This document shows, one piece after another, positions 21,339 to 28,311 of a stretch of DNA of 32,228 nt. The stretch spans positions 1 to 32,228 of the forward strand of contig WRLH01000031.1 of NCBI GenBank assembly GCA_009777715.1, read 5' to 3'. The notes under the pieces were generated by a model. That model did not search any database and was not told the origin of the DNA. It worked only from the letters and a program-made list of their open reading frames with translations. Position 1 is the first letter of the stretch, and the number at the start of each line of letters is the position of its first letter. The DNA comes from Lachnospiraceae bacterium (GTDB lineage: Bacteria; Bacillota; Clostridia; Lachnospirales; Lachnospiraceae). Position numbers and translations under genes: made by a program.

Positions 21339-22820
21339 ATGAACAACATCCCCAAAGTCAAAATCGGAATCGTCGCCGTCAGCCGCGACTGCTTCCCCGA
21401 ATCCCTTTCCGTCGGCAGAAGAAAAGCCCTGGTTAACGCTTATGAAGCCAAATACGGCAAAGACGACATTTACGAATGCCCCATCTGTATCGTTGAAAGC
21501 GAAATCCATATGGTTGAGGCCCTAAAAGACGTGAAAGCGGCCGGGTGTGATGCCTTATGCGTCTACCTTGGCAATTTTGGCCCCGAAATATCCGAGACCC
21601 TCTTAGCCAAACACTTTGACGGCCCGGCAATGTTCGTTGCGGCAGCCGAAGAATCACAGGACAGATTAGTTAACGACCGCGGCGACGCTTACTGCGGAAT
21701 GCTTAATGCCAGCTACAACCTTAAGCTTCGCAATATCCGCGCTTACATACCGGAATATCCGGTTGGCACAGCCAGTGAATGCGCTGACATGATTAATGAG
21801 TTTGTCCCCATTGCCCGCGCTATTGTCGGTCTTAAAAGCCTCAAAATCATTACTTTTGGCCCGCGCCCGCACAACTTCCTTGCTTGCAATGCCCCGATTA
21901 AACAGCTTTTCAATCTCGGCGTTGAAGTCCAGGAAAATTCCGAGCTTGATTTATTTGAAGCATTCAAGAAGCTGGAAAATGATGACCGCATTCCTGCCAA
22001 AGTAAAAGAAATGGAAGCAGAGCTTGGCGAAGGGAACATGAAGCCAACTATTTTACCCAAGCTTGCCCAATTCGAGCTCACTATCCTTGACTGGATCGAA
22101 GCGAACAGGGGCTATCGCAAATATGTTGCGATTGCAAGCAAATGCTGGCCTGCTTTCCAGACCCAGTTTGGTTTTGTTCCATGTTATGTAAACAGCCGCC
22201 TGACCGGAATGGGCATCCCGGTTTCTTGCGAAGTTGATATTTACGGGGCATTAAGTGAATTTATCGGCGCTTCCGTCAGCGAAGATGTTGTTACCTTGCT
22301 TGACATCAACAATACCGTCCCCGATGATATGTATGCCGAAGCAATCAAAGGTAAATTTGACTACACCCATCAAGATACCTTTATGGGCTTCCATTGCGGC
22401 AATACCTGCTCGAAGAAATTATCCGCTTCAACGATGAAACACCAGCTGATTATGGCACGTGCCTTGCCCGAAGAAGTGACCCAAGGGACGCTAGAGGGTG
22501 ACATCATTCCCGGCGACATCACTTTCTTCCGCCTCCAGTCAACCGCTGACAATATCCTTAGGGCTTATATCGCCCACGGTGAAGTGCTTCCGGTTGCGAC
22601 CCGCTCTTTTGGCGGCATCGGCGTGTTTGCGATTCCCGAAATGGGGCGTTTTTACCGCCATGTCTTGATTGAGGGAAATTATCCCCACCATGGCGCGGTT
22701 GCCTTTGGCCATTATGGCAAAGCTTTGTATGAGGTATTTAAGTATCTTGGCGTATGCCCATGTGAAATCGGCTATAATCAGCCTAAGAACGTAAGATATA
22801 AGACGGAGAATCCGTTCTAA
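21339..22820 (+). CDS. L-fucose/L-arabinose isomerase-family protein
   Basis: A 493-residue protein of the fucose/arabinose isomerase superfamily, shorter than E. coli FucI (591). The Rossmann-like N-terminal region has IGIVAVSRDCFPES and CDALCVYLGNFGPE. The C-terminal half carries the likely metal ligands: Glu in SCEVDIYGAL, Asp in VTLLDINN and His in NYPHHGAVAFGHYGKAL. It would convert an aldose to a ketose, which the kinase upstream could phosphorylate. The substrate is uncertain, since clades in this family act on L-fucose, L-arabinose, D-arabinose or other sugars. An AGGAGG site lies before the ATG. Confidence 0.82.
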   Translation: MNNIPKVKIGIVAVSRDCFPESLSVGRRKALVNAYEAKYGKDDIYECPICIVESEIHMVEALKDVKAAGCDALCVYLGNFGPEISETLLAKHFDGPAMFVAAAEESQDRLVNDRGDAYCGMLNASYNLKLRNIRAYIPEYPVGTASECADMINEFVPIARAIVGLKSLKIITFGPRPHNFLACNAPIKQLFNLGVEVQENSELDLFEAFKKLENDDRIPAKVKEMEAELGEGNMKPTILPKLAQFELTILDWIEANRGYRKYVAIASKCWPAFQTQFGFVPCYVNSRLTGMGIPVSCEVDIYGALSEFIGASVSEDVVTLLDINNTVPDDMYAEAIKGKFDYTHQDTFMGFHCGNTCSKKLSASTMKHQLIMARALPEEVTQGTLEGDIIPGDITFFRLQSTADNILRAYIAHGEVLPVATRSFGGIGVFAIPEMGRFYRHVLIEGNYPHHGAVAFGHYGKALYEVFKYLGVCPCEIGYNQPKNVRYKTENPF

Positions 22821-23564
22821 ATGCCTAAGAAAATTACCTTAATAGAAAAAATGCTTACCGAAGGATGGGCTTCCGATGAAAAGGAAGCCCTTGCTTTGGT
22901 GATGTGCGGAAGTGTCTTAGTTAATGATTATCCCGCTTCAAGCATTAAGGAAAAAGTGCCAACTGACAGCCTAATCCGGATTCGCGGGAAAAATAACACC
23001 CGTTATGTTACCCGGGCAGGAATGAAGCTGGAAAAGGGGCTAAGCCATTTTTCAGTCTTGGCAAAGGGGAAAACCTGTCTTGATATTGGGGCCAGTGAGG
23101 GCGGTTTTACTGATTGCCTATTAAAACACGGCGCGGCAAAAATTTATGCGGTTGATGTCGCTTATGGCATTCTTGACTGGTCACTTAGAAATAATGAAAA
23201 AGTCATTGTCTTGGAACGGACGAACGCCCGCTATCTTGATGAAAAACTTATCCCAGAGCCAATTGATTTACTGGTTAGTGATGTTTCTTTTATTTCATTA
23301 AAAAAAATCCTGCCTATTGCGGCAAAACTGTTAAAGCCAGAGGGTCTTTTCATCGTTTTATATAAACCACAGTTTGAGCTTTTGCCAGAACTGCTGGGGA
23401 AAAATGGCAATGTTTTAAATCCCGCCGAAATTAGCGAGGGGATAAATGAAATGAGGGTTTTTCTGGAAAAAAATGGTATTTTTGTCCGCAGGACAGCCGA
23501 ATCGCCAATCCGCGGAAGCAATGGGAATGTCGAGTATTTATTATATGGGGATATTATGGCTTAG
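22821..23564 (+). CDS. tlyA: TlyA-family rRNA (cytidine-2'-O)-methyltransferase
   Basis: A 247-residue protein. The N-terminal S4 RNA-binding domain (about 4-60) has DEKEALALVMCGSVLVND. It is followed by VTRAGMKLEKGL and an FtsJ/RrmJ-type methyltransferase domain: CLDIGASEGGFTDCLLKHGA (AdoMet site), AVDVAYG, LVSDVSFISL and YKPQFEL. TlyA 2'-O-methylates cytidines in 16S and/or 23S rRNA and affects capreomycin sensitivity. Its ATG follows the isomerase stop directly (TAAATG). TlyA is more usually found near DNA repair or isoprenoid genes, so its place at the end of a sugar operon is odd. Confidence 0.9.
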   Translation: MPKKITLIEKMLTEGWASDEKEALALVMCGSVLVNDYPASSIKEKVPTDSLIRIRGKNNTRYVTRAGMKLEKGLSHFSVLAKGKTCLDIGASEGGFTDCLLKHGAAKIYAVDVAYGILDWSLRNNEKVIVLERTNARYLDEKLIPEPIDLLVSDVSFISLKKILPIAAKLLKPEGLFIVLYKPQFELLPELLGKNGNVLNPAEISEGINEMRVFLEKNGIFVRRTAESPIRGSNGNVEYLLYGDIMA

Positions 23565-24170
23565 TTAATTCTGGTCTAATACCGTTGTCTGGTACTCAAT
23601 CGAAATCACGGTATCACCATCAAGGATAAAGCAAAGCCGCATTCCATCTTTATCATAAATAAGCTGGCCATTGTCATTAAGGCGCGGATTGCCGTACAAC
23701 GCTTCCATCTCCGCCCGGCTTGAGCCGATTTTTAGCCCCTCTTCTGTTTTGACCGTATCATCTTTTAAGACAATCGCCGAGACAAAATCATTGTCCCCTT
23801 GGGGATAGGTGTCAATTTCAAACCCCAGATAGGTATATAGCTTATCAAGCCCCGGAAAGGCACAGCTTTCAGCTTCAAAATAAGCCCGCGGTTCGCCCAG
23901 GGCCAACAGCAGCGGGCCAAAATCAGCGTCAATGGCAATCGTAGTGCCAAAATGGGTAAAGGTAAAGCCTTTTACAGGCTGCGCCTTACCAGTTTCACCA
24001 GCATTCGCCGTCTCCGGCTCTTTAATTTCTGTATTTCCTGTCCCGCCGCCTTGGTTAATATTCGTCACATCACCGGAAATGCGGCCGGCCTCGTTTCCGC
24101 CACAGGCAGTGACGCAGGTGGTTAAGAGGGCCGCAAATAAAATGAGCATGGGTTTTAATTGTTTTTTCAT
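23565..24170 (-). CDS. Lipoprotein of unknown function
   Basis: A 201-residue lipoprotein: signal peptide with lipobox VTAC (Cys23), a Gly/Asn/Thr/Glu linker (about 25-65), then a compact domain. That domain contains LLLALGEPRAYFEAESCAFP, DKLYTYLGFEIDTYPQGDND and EGLKIGSSRAEMEALYGNPR. The GLKIGSSRAEMEALYGNP stretch recalls the small BamE/SmpA-like fold, but I do not claim that function. Its stop abuts the tlyA stop with no spacing. It lies downstream of the envelope-modification genes on the same strand and may belong to them. Confidence 0.65.
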   Translation of the reverse strand: MKKQLKPMLILFAALLTTCVTACGGNEAGRISGDVTNINQGGGTGNTEIKEPETANAGETGKAQPVKGFTFTHFGTTIAIDADFGPLLLALGEPRAYFEAESCAFPGLDKLYTYLGFEIDTYPQGDNDFVSAIVLKDDTVKTEEGLKIGSSRAEMEALYGNPRLNDNGQLIYDKDGMRLCFILDGDTVISIEYQTTVLDQN

Positions 24171-24219
24171 GAGTTTAGGATATCATAATTATGTGGGCAG
24201 CTCAAGAGGTTTCTTTGAT

Positions 24220-24330
24220 TTACGTCATTGCGGACTTGCTCCGGATTACGTCATTGCGGACTCGATCCGGATTTCGTCATTGCGGACTTGATCAAGATTA
24301 CGTCATTGCGGGCTTGACCCGCAATCTCTC
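24220..24330. repeat. Four tandem 26-bp repeats with TTGCGG cores
   Basis: Units begin at 24220, 24246, 24272 and 24298. Each has TTACGTCATTGCGG or TTTCGTCATTGCGG, followed by a CTTG/CTCG stretch. The fourth closes as a hairpin, TTGCGGG-CTTGA-CCCGCAA. The array fills most of the gap between the SGNH gene stop and the lipoprotein start. It resembles CGTCATTGCGGGCTTGACCC-type dispersed repeats known from other bacteria (from memory). Confidence 0.88.
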
Positions 24331-25371
24331 CTATTCTTCCTCCCCCCTCTTCCTCTCAACTTCCTGATCATAAGCCGCCAGCTTCTTTTCCCACTCCGCC
24401 CTTAATGAAGCCTCACCACGGCGGTCAGCCAAGCTGGTATTATTAAGCAAAAACTCGCCAAGATAATGGGTGATTTTTTCCGCGCCGCTTAGGTTAAGAT
24501 GAAGCCCGGCATTATAAGTATCGGTCATGAAGTCAAGGCCTGTCTCTTCTATTAAAGCAAGGAAATTAAGGTATTTTAAATCATGCGCCTGTGCATAAGC
24601 CTTAACCTGCTCTTCCCATTCATCGTACCAGTATGGATAAAGGCTGGGGGCCTTAACGAGGATTAATTCGATTCCGTTTTCGCGGCAAAGAGCCGTCATT
24701 TTGTCAAGGTATGCCATTGCTTTTTCGCCAAAATCATAGTTCCCCAAAATCCGCCCTTCAGGGACGTTTATCGCTGGCCTGACGCCAACATTGATAAAAA
24801 AGCCGTTATGTGAGACTTTATCCCTTGTAAAGATCCGCGTAAAATCGGTAACATCAAGCTCTTTCCACCGCGAGTGATAGCGTAGCAGCGGGAAAACATA
24901 ATCAAGGAAGTGTTCGCTTCCCATCATTGATGAGCTGATTGCCCTTACTTTTGCAGGTGTCCAACGCATTCCTTCAAGTGACATCCGGTTATATGCTTCG
25001 CGTTGCGGTTCATTATACATCAGCGACAAAACATTAAAAATCACGACTGCTGGTTTCTCATGATAAAGGGTATCTTCAAGCAGATAATAAGATTGCCAGG
25101 CCAGCTGCTGGGCGCTGCCGCGGATATAGCTATTGATTCCATAATCTTGCCATAGTACGGCCGGAGAAAAATTATCATAAACTTCGCAGTCGCCGATGAA
25201 AATAAGGTCATGGTCTTTTATCTCATCATAGTATTCCGCTACTAATGCCCCTTCGGTGACACCGATGTCATATTTGGGCATCATCAAGCGCGTCAGCAAG
25301 AATAGGGTGCTTACGATGATAAGGATGGTTGCGATTAAACGAGTGTAGGTGACACGTGTGTCATTTTTCAT
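24331..25371 (-). CDS. SGNH-hydrolase-like partner of the MBOAT acyltransferase (DltD/AlgX-like role)
   Basis: A 346-residue protein with an N-terminal membrane helix (about 11-30) and an extracellular SGNH-like domain. Block I is IFIGDCEVYDNFSP (57-70), with Cys62 where the nucleophilic Ser would be. The C-terminal block has DTYNAGLHLNLSG with the expected catalytic His. IRGSAQQLAWQSYYLLED and ELILVKAPSLYPYW look family-specific. Proteins of this kind work with MBOAT proteins to pass an acyl group to an extracellular polymer. GAGGA lies before the start. The gene is separated from the MBOAT gene by the long hairpin element. Confidence 0.75.
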   Translation of the reverse strand: MKNDTRVTYTRLIATILIIVSTLFLLTRLMMPKYDIGVTEGALVAEYYDEIKDHDLIFIGDCEVYDNFSPAVLWQDYGINSYIRGSAQQLAWQSYYLLEDTLYHEKPAVVIFNVLSLMYNEPQREAYNRMSLEGMRWTPAKVRAISSSMMGSEHFLDYVFPLLRYHSRWKELDVTDFTRIFTRDKVSHNGFFINVGVRPAINVPEGRILGNYDFGEKAMAYLDKMTALCRENGIELILVKAPSLYPYWYDEWEEQVKAYAQAHDLKYLNFLALIEETGLDFMTDTYNAGLHLNLSGAEKITHYLGEFLLNNTSLADRRGEASLRAEWEKKLAAYDQEVERKRGEEE

Positions 25372-25428
25372 GGTTTGTCCTCTTTCTCACTACTAGTGTC
25401 CCGGCTGCGAGATAGATATTTTAATTAT

Positions 25429-25571
25429 CCGCGAAACGAGAGTGTGATTCATACGCACGACCCTTGAGAAGCGTCGTTACTTATTTCGCGTCTTTTGCGA
25501 AATTACGTAACGTAACGCTTCTCTCGGAGCGAAAGCGTGTCGGGCATTGAATCAGCAGCTCTCGTAAGCGG
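25429..25571. repeat. 143-bp long-hairpin element, second copy
   Basis: CCGC plus ACGAGAG at the left (25429-25442) pairs with CTCTCGT plus GCGG at the right (ending 25571); GATTCA/TGAATC follow inward. The tip is ATTTCGC-7nt-GCGAAAT. Read on the minus strand, it shares GACACGCTTTCGCTCC, then AGCGTT, and finally CTCAAGGGTC with the element at 14974-15115 and is the same size, but its tip and outer arms have different, still complementary, sequences. It sits in the 243-bp gap between the MBOAT and SGNH genes. Confidence 0.87.
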
Positions 25572-25613
25572 ATAGCAAAACTATGATTTAGTATCGCAAG
25601 TGGGCGGCGGTTG

Positions 25614-27176
25614 CTAGAACTGGTTGTAAATAAACTGACTCGCGTCATACCCAACCCCATACGCCCCAAAAATCAACACCATCAAGAAAAGCCCATACCA
25701 CAAAACAAACTTCACCCAATACGGCTTTGTGCTTAAGTACTCACGTACCGGCCCTTTTCTTTGCTTTAAGCTGACCCAAACGATTAGCAAAACCCCAAAA
25801 CCTAAAATAATAAAATCCGCAAGACTAAGCCCTAACCCCAAAAGCGACCCATCCCACAAAATCCGTACATTCCTTTCCGTCACCATCGTCCCCCACATCT
25901 TAAACGTAATCGGCACGTCACGATAACAATTAAAAGAGCGGATAAAACACATCAGCGTGAAAGTCCGTAGGATTTGGAAAAATTTAAAAGACAATTTCCC
26001 TTTAAGCGCGGGAAAGCTTTTGTGAAACCGATTGTACAACGGCTCAAGCTCTTGCGAAACCATAATCACCGTCCAGTTCGCCAAGCCCCACACAATAAAA
26101 TTCCAGCTTGCTCCATGCCAAAGCCCAGTCAGAAACCAGACAATAAATGAAGAAAGGTAAATTGGCACACGCTTGCCCAACGCCTGGCCTAAATTTCTTC
26201 GTGACCATTTTGAAAGGCGGAGCATTGGTTTTGACACGGTGACCGGATAAAAGACATAGTCGGTAAACCAAGCCCCCATGCTGATATGCCAGCGTTTCCA
26301 AAATTCTTTGATTGACTTGGAAAAATAGGGGCGGCGGAAGTTTTCGGCCACTTTTATCCCCAGTACCTCTGCTACACCAATCGTGATGTCAATCCCGCCA
26401 GTAAAATCCGCATATAACTCAAGGGCAAAAAAGAGCATTCCCACGAATACATATGCCCCGCCATAAAGATCTGGTTCGCGGATTATTTCTGAAACCCCGG
26501 CCGCAATCCGGTCAGCAATAACTAATTTCTTGAAAAAACCCCACAGAATCCTTTGCAAGCCAGAGCTTATTTGCTTTGAGTCAAATGAATGCCCTGAAAA
26601 CAAGGTTTTTTTCAAATCGCCAAAACGGCTAATCGGCCCTTGGATCAACTGCGGGAAAAAGGAGACAAAAAGGGCAAAGCGGAAGAAATTCCGTTCCGCG
26701 CTTATTGTGCCGCGGTAAACGTCAAACAGGTAAGACAGGGCCTGAAAAGTGTAAAATGATATTCCCAGCGGCACGATGATATTTCGCAAGCCGAACTGGC
26801 TTTCGCTGCCAACAGCCCGTAAAAGGGAATTTGCATTGGCAATGGCAAAATTGGTATATTTGGAAACTGCCAGAATGCCAAGGTTAATCAATAAGGCCAG
26901 AAACAAAAGCCGCCATTTTTTACTTTTTATGATAGTTTTGTAGAATTTTTTATCATATTCCTTTTGCCGGAGCGTAAAATTATCTATTTTCCGCGCAAAG
27001 AAAAAAATGGTGGCGGTTGTGGCGGCGATATAAAGCAAATAAACCGGGCCGGCGATAAAATAAAAAAGATAGCTAAAGGCAAGCAGCAGTTTCCACTGGT
27101 GCTTTTTGGGGATAAGGTAATATGAAGTAAATAAAACCAGCAAAAAGCCGATAAATTCATATGAAGTAAATAACAT
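25614..27176 (-). CDS. MBOAT-family membrane O-acyltransferase (DltB/AlgI-like)
   Basis: A 520-residue polytopic membrane protein. The MBOAT hallmarks are FRRPYFSKSIKEFWKRWHIS (His297) and FLTGLWHGASWNFIVWGLAN with the catalytic His354. Upstream, PLGISFYTFQALSYLFDVYR is the typical AlgI-like segment. Such enzymes move an acyl group (acetyl in alginate and wall O-acetylation, D-alanyl in DltB) across the membrane. The gene starts eight bases after an acyl carrier protein gene, which favours a carrier-bound donor as in DltB over acetyl-CoA (inference). Confidence 0.92.
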   Translation of the reverse strand: MLFTSYEFIGFLLVLFTSYYLIPKKHQWKLLLAFSYLFYFIAGPVYLLYIAATTATIFFFARKIDNFTLRQKEYDKKFYKTIIKSKKWRLLFLALLINLGILAVSKYTNFAIANANSLLRAVGSESQFGLRNIIVPLGISFYTFQALSYLFDVYRGTISAERNFFRFALFVSFFPQLIQGPISRFGDLKKTLFSGHSFDSKQISSGLQRILWGFFKKLVIADRIAAGVSEIIREPDLYGGAYVFVGMLFFALELYADFTGGIDITIGVAEVLGIKVAENFRRPYFSKSIKEFWKRWHISMGAWFTDYVFYPVTVSKPMLRLSKWSRRNLGQALGKRVPIYLSSFIVWFLTGLWHGASWNFIVWGLANWTVIMVSQELEPLYNRFHKSFPALKGKLSFKFFQILRTFTLMCFIRSFNCYRDVPITFKMWGTMVTERNVRILWDGSLLGLGLSLADFIILGFGVLLIVWVSLKQRKGPVREYLSTKPYWVKFVLWYGLFLMVLIFGAYGVGYDASQFIYNQF

Positions 27177-27184
27177 GGTCTTCC

Positions 27185-27412
27185 TTATTCCTTAATTAGC
27201 TTTTCAATTAAGGCCCACAATGCCTTGGCGGAATTAAAATTTTCGGGAATGATATATTCCGCGGAAATTGCCACATCAAAACGGTCATGGACTTCAGCGA
27301 TAATTGTTACGACATCAAATGAATCAATGATTTTATTGTCGAAAATGGCTTCCGCCGTCGAAAAATCAACATCTTCATGGAGTTCCGCTAAAATTTCCAG
27401 TAGTTCATTCAT
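27185..27412 (-). CDS. Acyl carrier protein (DltC-like)
   Basis: A 75-residue acidic helical carrier protein. I start it at the ATG of 27410-27412, which follows AAGGGC; the longer frame adds 18 unlikely residues running into a tandem repeat. IIDSFDVVTIIAEVHDRF holds Ser31, the expected 4'-phosphopantetheine site (DSL-type motif, here DSF). It precedes the MBOAT gene by eight bases and follows a racemase gene. It would carry an activated acyl or aminoacyl thioester to the membrane enzyme. Confidence 0.87.
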   Translation of the reverse strand: MNELLEILAELHEDVDFSTAEAIFDNKIIDSFDVVTIIAEVHDRFDVAISAEYIIPENFNSAKALWALIEKLIKE

Positions 27413-27449
27413 ATTTGCCCTTGCCTTTCCAGATAAAAAACAAACCATA

Positions 27450-27500
27450 GAGTCCAAACGAATCATCGATTCAAACGAATCATGGACTCGAACGAATTAG
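27450..27500. repeat. Three tandem 17-bp repeats overlapping the racemase stop
   Basis: GAGTCCAAACGAATCAT (27450), CGATTCAAACGAATCAT (27467) and GGACTCGAACGAATTAG (27484). GAGTCC and GGACTC at the outer ends, and GAATC-ATC-GATTC inside, are inverted repeats, so the array can fold. The racemase stop (27480-27482) lies inside the array, and its last residues are repeat-encoded. Confidence 0.85.
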
Positions 27501-28232
27501 ATTAGTTTCCATCGTTTCCGATTTTGTAACCAAGTCATGATACTGTGTCCTAAGTTCCCCACATTCAAGCACTGCCCGCCTGGCCAGCACGTAAAGCACA
27601 TCAAGGTATCCTACAGGAAAGCTTGGACCGCGCTTTAAGGTTGATAATTCAGAGCAGCCAAGCAAAATAATTTCTGCGCCCTCATTAAATAAAAGTTGCG
27701 ATATTTCCGCAAAATTATCAACATTGACTGAATGCCCGCTTTTTATTCCATAAATCAAATCCGCGACTTGCTTTTGCTCTTTTGCTGCTGGGATAAGCGC
27801 GTCAATTCCTGCTTTATTTAGCTTATCTTGATAAAGCTGCTTTTGGATTGTGCCGTCAGTTGCCAAAATCCCCGCCGACTTTATCCCTAATTCTTTTAAA
27901 TATGAAACTGTTTCGTCAATCGCATCAATGACCGGGATTCCGGCCGCTTTGCGGATTGCTTCCATAAAATAATGGGCCGTAAAACAAGGAATCGCTAATA
28001 TTTCCGCGCCATCTTGTGCCAATTTTTTGCCAATATTTACCAAATCCATCTCCGGGCTTAGGTCTGATTTCCCGGCGATAAAAGCGGAACGGTCGGGAAT
28101 CTGCGGACGGCTATGCAATAAAATCTCGATATGGTCTTGGTCTTTTGCTGCGTTACTCATTTTGGTAATGAGGGCCAAAAAATGGGCTGTTGCCATCGGG
28201 CCAAGGCCGCCGATAATGCCGAGTACTTTCAT
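27480..28232 (-). CDS. Aspartate/glutamate racemase-family protein
   Basis: A 250-residue PLP-independent racemase. Start at the ATG of 28230-28232, preceded by AAAGGA; a longer frame adds 41 implausible residues across hairpin DNA. MKVLGIIGGLGPMATAHF is the family's N-terminus. The two catalytic cysteines are in IPCFTAHYF (Cys83) and LLGCSELS (Cys193). The first motif normally reads CNTAH and is here CFTAH, so the substrate pocket may differ from a standard aspartate racemase. It lies directly upstream of the carrier protein and MBOAT genes and could supply a D-amino acid for transfer (inference). Confidence 0.85.
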   Translation of the reverse strand: MKVLGIIGGLGPMATAHFLALITKMSNAAKDQDHIEILLHSRPQIPDRSAFIAGKSDLSPEMDLVNIGKKLAQDGAEILAIPCFTAHYFMEAIRKAAGIPVIDAIDETVSYLKELGIKSAGILATDGTIQKQLYQDKLNKAGIDALIPAAKEQKQVADLIYGIKSGHSVNVDNFAEISQLLFNEGAEIILLGCSELSTLKRGPSFPVGYLDVLYVLARRAVLECGELRTQYHDLVTKSETMETNLIRSSP

Positions 28233-28254
28233 TCTTATATCCTTTTCAAAACCT

Positions 28255-28308
28255 GGAGATTTTGAGCATAGCTCAAATCTCCGGTTGAAAGAATGAAATT
28301 CTTTCAAC
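28255..28308. other. Two tandem hairpins between the transglutaminase-like and racemase genes
   Basis: Hairpin 1: GGAGATTTTGAGC (28255-28267), loop ATA, GCTCAAATCTCC (28271-28282), with one bulged T. Hairpin 2: GTTGAAAGAAT (28284-28294), loop GAA, ATTCTTTCAAC (28298-28308), perfect over 11 bp and followed by T5 on the plus strand. Genes on both sides read leftward. The two-hairpin layout recalls the units at 14058-14277. Confidence 0.8.
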
Positions 28309-28311
28309 TTT

